Both the position numbers and the translations under genes were made by a program. Below are positions 1-9,238 of a stretch of DNA of 12,368 bases, piece by piece. The DNA is from JBEKYD01 sp052325345 (GTDB lineage Bacteria > Acidobacteriota > Terriglobia > Bryobacterales > Bryobacteraceae). The notes beneath the pieces were generated by a model. The model did not search any database. It was not told where the DNA came from and saw only the letters and a list, made by a program, of their open reading frames with translations. Position 1 is the stretch's first letter; the number at the start of each line of letters is the position of its first letter. The stretch is taken from the NCBI GenBank assembly GCA_052325345.1, contig JBKQVG010000420.1:1-12368 (forward strand). The letters run 5' to 3'.

Positions 1-1
1 G

Positions 2-1381
2 CTACTGGCCGAAAAGGCGCAGGGCGCGGACCCGGAGGACCCGGACGAATACCGGGCCGCTAACGTTTTCTGGGTTCCGAAAGAGGCCCGCTGGGCGCAT
101 CTTCAGAGCAAGGCCAAGCAGCCCACCGTCGGCAAACTGCTGGACGACGCCATGCTGGCGATTGAGCGCGATAACAAGTCGCTCAAGGGCGTCCTGTCGA
201 AGGAGTACGCGCGCCCCGCGCTCGATAAGCAGCGCCTCGGCGAACTGATCGACCTGATCGGCACCATCGGTCTGGGCGACGCCGAGAACCGGTCGAAGGA
301 CATCCTGGGCCGCGTTTACGAATATTTTCTGGCGCAGTTCGCCAGCGCGGAGGGCAAGAAGGGCGGCCAGTTCTACACGCCGCGCTGCGTGGTGCGGGTG
401 CTGGTGGAGATACTGGCGCCGTACAAGGGGCGCGTGTACGACCCGTGCTGCGGGTCGGGCGGCATGTTCGTGCAAAGCGAGAAATTCGTGGAGGGGCACG
501 GCGGGAGGGTGGACGATCTCGCGGTTTTTGGGCAGGAGTCGAACCACACCAACTGGCGGCTGGCGAAGATGAACCTCGCCATCCGCGGGATTGACGCGAA
601 CCTGGGCTCGGAACCCTCCGACAGTTTTCGCCGCGACCTGCACCCCGACCTGAAGGCCGATTACGTGCTGGCCAACCCGCCGTTTAACGACAGCGATTGG
701 AGCGGCGCGCAACTGCGGGACGACGCCCGCTGGAAGTTCGGAGCGCCGCCGGCGGGAAACGCCAACTTCGCCTGGGTGCAGCACTTCATCCATCACCTGG
801 CGCCCACCGGCATCGCCGGCTTTGTGCTGGCCAACGGCAGCATGTCGAGCAACCAATCCGGGGAAGGCGAGATCCGGAAAGCCATCGTCGAGGCCGATTT
901 GGTGGATAGCATGGTGGCGCTGCCCGGCCAGTTGTTCTACGCGACGCAGATCCCGGTTTGCTTGTGGTTTTTGGCGCGCGCCAAGAAGAATGGCCGCTTC
1001 CGCGACCGGCGCAAGGAGACGCTGTTCATCGACGCCCGCAAGATGGGCGCGCTCATCGACCGCATCCACCGGGATTTGACGGCCGAAGATATCGAGCGCA
1101 TCGCCGGAACGTACCATGCATGGCGCGGCGACAAAGGCGCGGGCCAGTACGCCGACGTGCCGGGCTTCTGCAAAGCCGCCACCACGGAGGAGATTGCGGC
1201 GCATGGCTTCGTGCTGACGCCGGGGCGGTACGTCGGAGCCGAGGATATCGAAGATGATGGCGAGCCGTTCGAGGAGAAGATGAAGCGGCTGACGGCGAAA
1301 TTGGAGGAGCAGTTCGCGGAGTCCGGGCGGCTGGCAAAAGCGATATCCAAGAACCTGCGTGGGTTGGGCTATGGCGGATAA
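2..1381 (+). CDS. hsdM: Type I restriction-modification DNA methyltransferase subunit HsdM (5' partial)
   Basis: This is the modification subunit of a type I R-M system. With HsdS it methylates adenine N6 in the target sequence using S-adenosylmethionine. The reading frame is open from the window edge, so the N-terminus is missing; from family length I infer a loss of roughly 50-60 residues. The first visible methionine (position 152) is internal, because family-like sequence (DPDEYRAANVFWVPKEARW) precedes it. Visible motifs are the FYTP block near 371-382, SAM-binding motif I DPCCGSGGMF at 439-468, and catalytic motif IV NPPF at 674-685. The conserved tract NANFAWVQH follows. The end overlaps hsdS by 11 bases, which suggests translational coupling. 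No frameshift or missing catalytic residue is seen in the part present. The family call is very secure; the target sequence cannot be read from the protein. Confidence 0.96.
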   Translation, partial: LLAEKAQGADPEDPDEYRAANVFWVPKEARWAHLQSKAKQPTVGKLLDDAMLAIERDNKSLKGVLSKEYARPALDKQRLGELIDLIGTIGLGDAENRSKDILGRVYEYFLAQFASAEGKKGGQFYTPRCVVRVLVEILAPYKGRVYDPCCGSGGMFVQSEKFVEGHGGRVDDLAVFGQESNHTNWRLAKMNLAIRGIDANLGSEPSDSFRRDLHPDLKADYVLANPPFNDSDWSGAQLRDDARWKFGAPPAGNANFAWVQHFIHHLAPTGIAGFVLANGSMSSNQSGEGEIRKAIVEADLVDSMVALPGQLFYATQIPVCLWFLARAKKNGRFRDRRKETLFIDARKMGALIDRIHRDLTAEDIERIAGTYHAWRGDKGAGQYADVPGFCKAATTEEIAAHGFVLTPGRYVGAEDIEDDGEPFEEKMKRLTAKLEEQFAESGRLAKAISKNLRGLGYGG

Positions 1382-2659
1382 GTGGCGCCTGACGACTCTC
1401 GGCCAGCTCACCGACTTCTTGTCTGGGGGAACGCCCTCGAAGGACGTGCCCGATTACTGGGGTGGCACAGTCCCGTGGGTTTCGGCGAAGGACATGAAGC
1501 AATTCCGCCTCGACGACACGGAGGATCATGTCACTGCGGACGGCGTCGGGAACGGCACGAAGTTGGTGCCTGCGGGCACCGTTCTGTTGCTGGTAAGAGG
1601 TATGACGCTCCTCAATGACGTTCCTATCTGCGTCACGGGCCGCCCCATGACGTTCAACCAGGACGTGAAGGCTCTTCGCCCCAACGCCGGCGTCCGGAGC
1701 GACTTTCTGTCGTATCTGCTGCTCGGCAACAAGGAACGCCTATTGGGCCTTGTGGACCTGGCCGGGCACGGTACGGGGCGTCTGAACAGCGATGAACTGA
1801 GGGCGCTTGATGTGGTGCTACCGCCGGAGCCTGAGCAGTGCGCCATCAGTCGTATTCTCACAGCGCTCGACGACAAGATTGAGTTGAACCGCCGAACGAA
1901 CGCGACCCTTGAAAGCATCGCCCGCGCCATCTTCAAATCCTGGTTCGTGGATTTCGACCCAGTGCGTGCGAAGGCGGAAGGGCGGCGGCTAGCGGGCATG
2001 GACGCGGAAACGGCGGCGCTGTTCCCGGCTCGCTTCAATGGCAGCGATGCGGGTTCGTGGACAAGGGCAACCGTCAGCGAGGTGGCGGAAATTAACGGCT
2101 GGACGCTGAGCGAGAGAGACGACCTCCCGCGTATTGAGTACGTTGAGATTTCGGGCGTAATGAAGGGTGACATCCTGAAAACAACCTGGTACGACCGCCG
2201 GAATGCGCCGAACAGGGCGAGACGCAGGTTGCGGCGTGGGGACACCGTGCTCTCGACTGTGCGACCGGACCGGGGCGCGTACTTCCTAGCGCTTCACCCC
2301 CACGAACAGATGATTGCATCCACCGGATTCGCCGTTATCACGCCGCGGTCCGTTCCCTGGTCCTTCCTCTATTGCGCGGCGACGCGGAAGGAGATCTTCG
2401 AGCACCTCGGCGCTCAGGCAGACGGCGGAGCGTACCCCGCCGTTTCCCCGGAGATCATCGGGAAATGGGAACTCTGGCTTCCAGCAAACAGCTCGATCCT
2501 TGGCCGATTCCACTCCACCTGTGCGCCGCTGCTCGAGCAAGCTGAGGCCGACCGAAGGATGTCCCAGACCCTCGCGGAATTGCGCGACGCCCTTCTCCCC
2601 AAACTCCTTTCCGGCGCCATCCGCATTCGCGATGCGGAGAAGGTGGTTGAGGAACATGT

Positions 2660-2663
<4 letters not shown>
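1371..2663 (+). CDS. hsdS: Type I restriction-modification specificity subunit HsdS
   Basis: HsdS recognises the bipartite DNA target and links two HsdM subunits and HsdR. The 430-residue protein has the expected two-repeat layout. TRD1 spans about residues 5-155 and carries the typical GGTPS and PWVSAKDM blocks. A conserved helical spacer lies at about 156-200 (AISRILTALDDKIELNRR, then WFVDFDPV). TRD2 spans about 230-375 (for example GDTVLSTVRP at 290-299), and a second conserved helix at about 386-418 ends in LLPKLLSGAI. The two TRDs look unrelated in sequence, so the half-sites should differ. I prefer the ATG at 1371 (MADKWRL), which starts right at the family homology. A GTG at 1359 would add only four residues. 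No strong Shine-Dalgarno is visible, so re-initiation from hsdM is likely. The stop overlaps the hsdR start as ATGA. Confidence 0.95.
2649..2652 (+). promoter_or_regulatory. Ribosome binding site of hsdR
   Basis: A GAGG core lies inside the last codons of hsdS, seven bases before the ATG at 2660. It supports that start, which also sits in the ATGA overlap with the hsdS stop. Confidence 0.6.
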
Positions 2664-5725
<3,062 letters not shown>

Positions 5726-5852
5726 GGGCGCCGACGGTCGCGTCCGCGGCGGAATGAGAGGGTAAGGGGGCAGGGACTCCAGGCTGTGCGGGTCCGCGCG
5801 CGACGAGAGCGGTTGGAGCCATGATTGGCCCCACGGAGCAGTAGCGGGCCGC

Positions 5853-5881
5853 AAGCAAAAGCGCCGGGATGAGTCCCGGCG
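5853..5881 (-). terminator. Candidate intrinsic terminator of the abrB-like gene
   Basis: A perfect 8-bp GC-rich stem (arms 5862-5869 and 5874-5881, loop TGAG/CTCA) is followed on the minus strand by CTTTTGCTT (5861-5853). It lies 58 bases after the stop of the abrB-like gene. The T-run is interrupted, so strength is uncertain. The hairpin is part of repeat copy A. On the + strand no T-run follows, so it should act only on minus-strand transcripts. Confidence 0.45.
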
Positions 5882-5910
5882 TGGCAGACTGAGAGTCCGC
5901 TCCACGGAAG
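5862..5910. repeat. Structured dispersed repeat, copy A
   Basis: The unit has two adjacent dyads. The first is an 8-bp perfect hairpin at 5862-5881. The second is a 7-bp stem (GCAGACT / AGTCCGC, loop GAG) with a single A-C mismatch at 5884-5900, followed by CCACG and then GAAG. Copy B at 6311-6358 has the same layout, same loop sizes and same A-C mismatch. The right arms match at 18 of 25 aligned bases by my hand alignment. Differences in the stems are mostly compensated on both sides. Confidence 0.7.
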
Positions 5911-5939
5911 GGCGCGCGGAGCGTCGTCGGCGAGAGAGG

Positions 5940-6188
5940 TCAGCGTGCCAACGCGTGCTTCGCGGCGCGCCAGGGTTTCGACTCTCCCCGTCTGAGTTGC
6001 GCCTCGCCGCGGCGGACGATCTTCTCTTCTTCCGGTGCCAGAGTGTCGTCGGAATCCTGTTTGGGTAAGATCGTGACAACGCCGGCCGTTACCCTAAATT
6101 CGAGCTTGTCTCCGCTCTTGAAACCCGCCTGCCGGCGGACGGAGGGAGGGACCACAAGCGGCGTTTTGTTCTTGACGGTAACGGTCAT
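5940..6188 (-). CDS. AbrB/MazE-fold antitoxin-like protein, no toxin partner visible
   Basis: This is a small (82 aa) probable DNA-binding protein. The N-terminal half (about residues 1-45) fits the swapped-hairpin AbrB/MazE/SpoVT fold: VTVKNKTPLVVPPSVRRQAGFKSGDKLEF, then VTAGVVTILPKQ. The tail (about 50-82) is charged and ends in KPWRAAKHALAR. That kind of tail is seen in antitoxins paired with RelE/ParE-type toxins, where it would wrap the toxin; this part is from family knowledge. In such pairs the toxin usually follows the antitoxin, but here a repeat and then the convergent hsdR follow. The ATG at 6188 is the only sensible start; no in-frame ATG, GTG or TTG lies close upstream, and no Shine-Dalgarno is evident. 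It could be a remnant antitoxin, an anti-addiction gene, or a stand-alone regulator. Fold call firm, role uncertain. Confidence 0.8.
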   Translation of the reverse strand: MTVTVKNKTPLVVPPSVRRQAGFKSGDKLEFRVTAGVVTILPKQDSDDTLAPEEEKIVRRGEAQLRRGESKPWRAAKHALAR

Positions 6189-6197
6189 GTCGATACC

Positions 6198-6203
6198 ATG
6201 ATA
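6198..6203 (-). promoter_or_regulatory. Possible -10 element for the abrB-like gene (leaderless)
   Basis: TATCAT on the minus strand matches the -10 consensus at five of six bases and ends nine bases before the ATG. Transcription would then start within about three bases of the start codon, which agrees with the absence of a Shine-Dalgarno. No good -35 is seen at the right distance, so the call is weak. Confidence 0.25.
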
Positions 6204-6252
6204 CAGGCGAATTGCCGAAATTCCGCGGCCGCGCAGGACAGGAGGCCGTCCC

Positions 6253-6274
6253 GGGCAGGCTGCACCGCCTGCCC
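6253..6274. repeat. Perfect hairpin next to repeat copy B
   Basis: An 8-bp perfect inverted repeat (GGGCAGGC / GCCTGCCC) flanks the six-base loop TGCACC. It has no adjacent T-run. It may be a further module of the same intergenic repeat family, since it lies 36 bases from copy B. Confidence 0.6.
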
Positions 6275-6303
6275 CACCACCGGGATCGCCGCCGCAACGT
6301 GGG

Positions 6304-6330
6304 AAAAGAACGTCGGCTTGACAGCCGACG
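6304..6330 (-). terminator. Candidate intrinsic terminator of the RNase E/G gene
   Basis: A perfect 8-bp stem (arms 6311-6318 and 6323-6330, four-base loop) is followed on the minus strand by TTCTTTT (6310-6304). It sits 48 bases after the RNase stop codon. The hairpin is the first dyad of repeat copy B, mirroring the arrangement after the abrB-like gene. Confidence 0.55.
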
Positions 6331-6358
6331 CTGCAGACCGGAGGTCCGCGCCACGAAG
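6311..6358. repeat. Structured dispersed repeat, copy B
   Basis: Same orientation and architecture as copy A: a perfect 8-bp hairpin at 6311-6330, then GCAGACC / GGTCCGC (loop GGA) at 6333-6349 with the same A-C mismatch, then CCACG and AAG. Relative to copy A both stems differ at paired positions in a compensating way, for example the last pair of the second stem is T-A in A and C-G in B. Confidence 0.7.
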
Positions 6359-6378
6359 AAGCTGAGCAAGTGTACTTT

Positions 6379-8964
6379 TTACGCCAGGTCGAATTTTTCC
6401 TGATGCAGCGTGCTGTCCCCTTTTACGAAGACGGGGCGCCCCAGGGTTTCTTCCAGCTCCTGAAGGTAGGTGTTCTGGTTCGATTTCAGCAGGCGGGCGA
6501 CATCGGGCGAGACGCGCAGCAGCACGTCCTTGCTTTCGATGGCGCCGGCGAGCTTGCGCGCTTCCTGCAGGATCTCGGTGACGATGGTCTGCGGGCTCTT
6601 GACGTAGCCGGCGCCGTCGCAAAAGGCGCAGGGAACGCAGAGCGTCCGTTCGAGGCTCTGCTTGACCCGCTTGCGGGTGATGGCCACCAGCCCGAAATCG
6701 TTGAACTGCAGGATCTTGTACGGAGCACGGTCGACGCGCATGGCTTCTTCCAGGGCTTGCATCACCTTCTGGCGGTTCTTGCGCTCGTCCATGTCGATGA
6801 AATCCACCACGATGATACCGCCCAGATCGCGCAAACGAATCTGCCGGACGATTTCCTTGATGGCGTCGGTGTTGGTTTTGACGATGGTGTCTTCCAGGCG
6901 GTTGGAGCGGCCGACGTACTTGCCGGTGTTGATGTCGATGGCCACCAAAGCCTCGGTCTGATTGATGACGATGTAGCCGCCGCTCTTGAGCCAGACCTTG
7001 GGCCGCAGAGCTTTCTCCAGCTCGGAGGTGATCCCGAATTCGTCGAAAATGGGGTTCGCGCGGGTATAGAGCTTGACGCGCGAAACCAGGGCCGGCTGGA
7101 AACGCTCGACGAAGCGCAGAACGCCTTCGTAAAGCTCTTCGTTATCCACCCAGATGTTCTTGAACGAACTGGTGAGCTGGTCGCGCAGCACGCGCTCCAC
7201 CACGTTAAGGTCGTGATGAATCAGCATCGGCGCGGGTTTGCGCTCGGCCTTCTGGCGCATGTCGAGCCAGAGGTTATAGAGGAACATCATGTCGGCGCGA
7301 AGCTCTTCTTCGCTGCGCCCTTCGCCGGCGGTGCGAACGATGTAGCCGCCGGGGATTCCGGTGCGATTGCTCTGCAGGATGCGCTTCAGCCGCGAGCGCT
7401 CTTCGTCGCTGGGGATCTTGCGGGAGACGCCCACATGGTCGACGGTGGGCATATAGACCAGGAAACGGCCAGGCAGCGCGATATGGGAAGTGATGCGGGC
7501 GCCCTTCTGGCCGAGCGGCTCCTTGGCAATCTGAACGATGATCTCCTGCCCCTCTTTGAGCAGGTCGCTGATGCTGGCGCCGGGACGCTCGGCGCGGGTG
7601 TCCGGCGGCGCGGTCTTGGCGGGCGCGGTTCGCACTTCGGGCTCGGGAGCGGGACGGCTCACCGGCTCGGCGGTGGCGGGCTGAGGGCCGCGATCGCCGC
7701 GGTCACGGCCGCCGCGGCGGCGCATGCGGCGGGAAACCCGGTGCAGATAGCGCGGACCTTGTTCCCGCAGGGTAGCGGTCAGGCTGGTAGGGATGCGAGC
7801 CGGTTCGGGGCCCTCGGGTTCGGCAACGGCATCGGGGGACTCGATAGGAGGTTCGGCTTCGGCGGCGTCCACGTCTTCCGGCGCGAATTGCTCCTCGGCG
7901 GAGGCGGATTCGTCCGCTCCAACAGTTTCTTCATCGGCCGCGGCATTTTCCGGTTCGGCGCTTTCCGCGTCGGCGGTCTCTTCCGCGGACTCTTCCGGTT
8001 CCACGGCTGCCGACAGGGCTTCGGCAACGCTTTCGACGGGACTTACCGCCTCGCTGGCCAAAACCGGGGTTTGAGACGCGGCGGCGGCGGCAGGCGCCGG
8101 CGGCTCCGGCGCGTTCTCGGCCTCCAGGGCTTCGACCAACCTTGCCGCCACCGCATCCAATCGCTCGGCGGCCGGCGTTGAATTGGTCTCGACCTCCGGC
8201 TCCCGGTCTTCGTCGGGCCCGGCATACTTGGCCAGGGACTCACCGGGGAGGACAAAGAAGTCGTCCGGCGGTTCGGCGGCGGCACGAGGGGTATATGGAG
8301 CTACCGGCTCCGGTGCGGGCGGGGCGGCCTCCTCGCTACTTTCGGCCCCGGCATCTTTTTCGGTCCGGTCGTCGCCCCGCTGATCGGGGGAATAGAACTT
8401 CGAGTCCGGCAGTCCGCGTCCCCGGCCTCCTCGCCTCCGGCGGGACCGGCGGCCGCGCCGATCGTGCTCATCGCGGCGCTGTTCGTGGTGGGGAGTGGAG
8501 GGTGCGGCGGCGCCGCCGGGAGCGATGCCCTCGGTGGCGGGCGAAGCCGGAAGGATCACCGCGGCCGGAGCCGGCGCGTCGTTGCTTGTTACAGCGCTCG
8601 GTATCGGGCTTTGCACCGCGCTGGGTATGGCGCCGGGTACCGGGCTTTGCACCGGCGCGGCCACCGGCTGCGTGCCCTTGCCCAATTTCAGGACCTGGTC
8701 TTCGACGCTGGTGACGATTTTGTCGTACTCCTCGTTGTCTTCGAAGAAGTCCGAAACGTAGAGGAACGCATCGCGGTCCAGGCCAATGTCGACAAAGGCG
8801 GATTGCATCCCGGGAAGAACGCGCGTCACGCGTCCTTTGTGAATGCTGCCGGCCAGAGAGTATTCGTTTTCGCGCTGGTGATAAATCTCGACGAGCTGGT
8901 CGTCTTCAAGCAGCGCAACGCGCGTTTCGTGGCGCGTGGCGGAAATGACTAAATCCTTTGACAT
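6379..8964 (-). CDS. rng: Ribonuclease E/G family endoribonuclease with a large insert in the S1 domain
   Basis: This endoribonuclease cuts single-stranded, 5'-monophosphate RNA in rRNA maturation and mRNA decay. It has 861 residues; E. coli RNase G has 489 and RNase E 1061. The S1 domain begins at about 39 (GSIHKGRVTRVLPGMQSAFVD), breaks off after VSDFFEDNEEYD (about 82), and resumes at about 465 (ISDLLKEGQEIIVQI). The 5'-sensor VRTAG gives R544 and T545, matching E. coli R169/T170. The catalytic region has D677 (AIDINTGK, matching E. coli D303) and DFID at 721-724, which contains the second metal-binding Asp (E. coli D346). The zinc-link is CAFC with C779 and C782, plus an extra C776. The C-terminal ~75 residues resemble the RNase G small domain, and there is no long degradosome tail. 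The ATG at 8964 has GGGGAG seven bases upstream. Function is firm; RNase E versus G is a naming choice. Confidence 0.95.
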   Translation of the reverse strand: MSKDLVISATRHETRVALLEDDQLVEIYHQRENEYSLAGSIHKGRVTRVLPGMQSAFVDIGLDRDAFLYVSDFFEDNEEYDKIVTSVEDQVLKLGKGTQPVAAPVQSPVPGAIPSAVQSPIPSAVTSNDAPAPAAVILPASPATEGIAPGGAAAPSTPHHEQRRDEHDRRGRRSRRRRGGRGRGLPDSKFYSPDQRGDDRTEKDAGAESSEEAAPPAPEPVAPYTPRAAAEPPDDFFVLPGESLAKYAGPDEDREPEVETNSTPAAERLDAVAARLVEALEAENAPEPPAPAAAAASQTPVLASEAVSPVESVAEALSAAVEPEESAEETADAESAEPENAAADEETVGADESASAEEQFAPEDVDAAEAEPPIESPDAVAEPEGPEPARIPTSLTATLREQGPRYLHRVSRRMRRRGGRDRGDRGPQPATAEPVSRPAPEPEVRTAPAKTAPPDTRAERPGASISDLLKEGQEIIVQIAKEPLGQKGARITSHIALPGRFLVYMPTVDHVGVSRKIPSDEERSRLKRILQSNRTGIPGGYIVRTAGEGRSEEELRADMMFLYNLWLDMRQKAERKPAPMLIHHDLNVVERVLRDQLTSSFKNIWVDNEELYEGVLRFVERFQPALVSRVKLYTRANPIFDEFGITSELEKALRPKVWLKSGGYIVINQTEALVAIDINTGKYVGRSNRLEDTIVKTNTDAIKEIVRQIRLRDLGGIIVVDFIDMDERKNRQKVMQALEEAMRVDRAPYKILQFNDFGLVAITRKRVKQSLERTLCVPCAFCDGAGYVKSPQTIVTEILQEARKLAGAIESKDVLLRVSPDVARLLKSNQNTYLQELEETLGRPVFVKGDSTLHQEKFDLA
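7573..8718 (-). other. Low-complexity insert splitting the S1 domain of the RNase
   Basis: Residues about 83-464 of the RNase are rich in Pro, Ala and Glu and look disordered. Two arginine-rich patches, at about 163-184 (RRGRRSRRRRGGRGRG) and about 408-426 (RRMRRRGGRDRG), resemble RNA-binding basic segments. Acidic Ala/Glu-rich stretches lie between them. The reading frame is continuous and family sequence resumes cleanly on both sides, so this is an in-frame insert rather than a fused gene. Confidence 0.85.
8605..8654 (-). repeat. Tandem 12-codon repeat in the RNase insert
   Basis: A 14-bp sequence (CGGGCTTTGCACCG on +) occurs at 8605-8618 and again at 8641-8654, a period of 36 bases. In protein this is VQSPVPGAIPSA followed by VQSPIPSAV, residues about 105-126. 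It shows in-frame growth of the low-complexity insert by duplication. Confidence 0.75.
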
Positions 8965-8971
8965 CTGCTAA

Positions 8972-8977
8972 CTCCCC
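8972..8977 (-). promoter_or_regulatory. Ribosome binding site of the RNase E/G gene
   Basis: GGGGAG on the minus strand ends seven bases before the ATG at 8964. It fixes the start just ahead of the family N-terminus (MSKDLVIS). Confidence 0.7.
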
Positions 8978-9023
8978 GGGAACACAGAGAGAGTAGCCCT
9001 ATTGGGAGGTGGGTGCCCTGGGT

Positions 9024-9059
9024 GGCTCATGAGCCGCTTCGCCGAAGCGGTACCGGCTC
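9024..9059 (-). promoter_or_regulatory. Nested inverted repeats in the RNase leader
   Basis: Three overlapping dyads occur. GGCTCATGAGCC (9024-9035) is a perfect 12-base palindrome. CCGCTTCGCCGAAGCGG (9034-9050) is a 7-bp stem with a 3-base loop. GAGCCG (9031-9036) pairs perfectly with CGGCTC (9054-9059). They compete with each other, so the leader RNA could take alternative folds. There is no T-run, so it is not a simple terminator. The position about 60 bases before the RNase start would suit autoregulation, as known for E. coli rne; this role is inference. Confidence 0.5.
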
Positions 9060-9238
9060 AGCCTAATGCCAATTTCAAGCCGGCCGCCGATGGAGTTCGC
9101 ACCTCGCACACCAAGCAGCCGGGAAGCACTTTTCAAACCTGGGAGAGCGCCAGAGGCGCCACCGTCCCGGGAGGGTCTCTACAGGCTCCCGAACAATTTC
9201 AAAATTTTCTTGCAATCCGGCACTGCGGCCGGACCCGA

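Larger units (their letters stand above)
5726..5939. other. Convergent intergenic region between hsdR and the abrB-like gene
   Basis: This 214-base spacer separates the + strand R-M operon from the - strand genes. I see no credible gene in it. In particular, there is no toxin reading frame in the position expected downstream of the antitoxin-like gene. The minus frame continuing from the abrB-like stop stays open but reads through the palindromic repeat and gives low-complexity sequence. The spacer contains repeat copy A (5862-5910). No clear + strand terminator for hsdR is visible: there are GC-rich dyads near 5729-5752 but no T-run. Confidence 0.6.
6189..6378. other. Repeat-rich spacer between the RNase E/G and abrB-like genes
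   Basis: This 190-base spacer separates two minus-strand genes. It holds repeat copy B (6311-6358), a further perfect hairpin at 6253-6274 and a possible promoter for the abrB-like gene near 6198. Short open frames crossing it (for example 6212-6403 on +, or 6185-6622 on -) translate the palindromes and overlap the RNase gene, so I do not treat them as genes. Confidence 0.65.
8965..9238 (-). other. Spacer and probable leader between rodA and the RNase gene
   Basis: This 274-base gap within the minus-strand cluster has no recognisable gene. It contains a GGGGAG ribosome site (8972-8977), nested dyads at 9024-9059, and a weaker inverted repeat (CGGGAG 9168-9173 / CTCCCG 9186-9191). An AT-rich patch lies near 9195-9215. 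I could not find a convincing -35/-10 pair, so whether the RNase gene has its own promoter here is open. Confidence 0.55.

Noticed and set aside
2..1411. A 469-codon minus-strand open frame opposite hsdM
   Set aside because: It is the complement of a frame with clear HsdM motifs I and IV.
5862..6358. The two repeats as a CRISPR array
   Set aside because: Only two imperfect copies, 449 bases apart, with a gene between them and no cas genes.
6185..6622. Minus-strand frame with the string RGADLRSAASA as a hypothetical protein
   Set aside because: It is a translation of repeat copy B; copy A gives the similar RGADSQSA in one frame. Such strings come from the intergenic palindrome, not from a conserved protein.
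6370..8181. A 603-codon open frame on the + strand opposite the RNase gene
   Set aside because: The minus frame has clear RNase E/G motifs. The + frame is low-complexity and begins in a terminator-repeat region.
9050..9085. TTGGCATTAGG-like minus-strand string as a sigma-54 promoter
   Set aside because: The -24/-12 GG and GC spacing does not fit, so the resemblance is superficial.
9139..9163. Dyad GCGCC/GGCGC in the rodA-RNase gap as a terminator
   Set aside because: The stem is only five pairs and no T-run follows on either strand.
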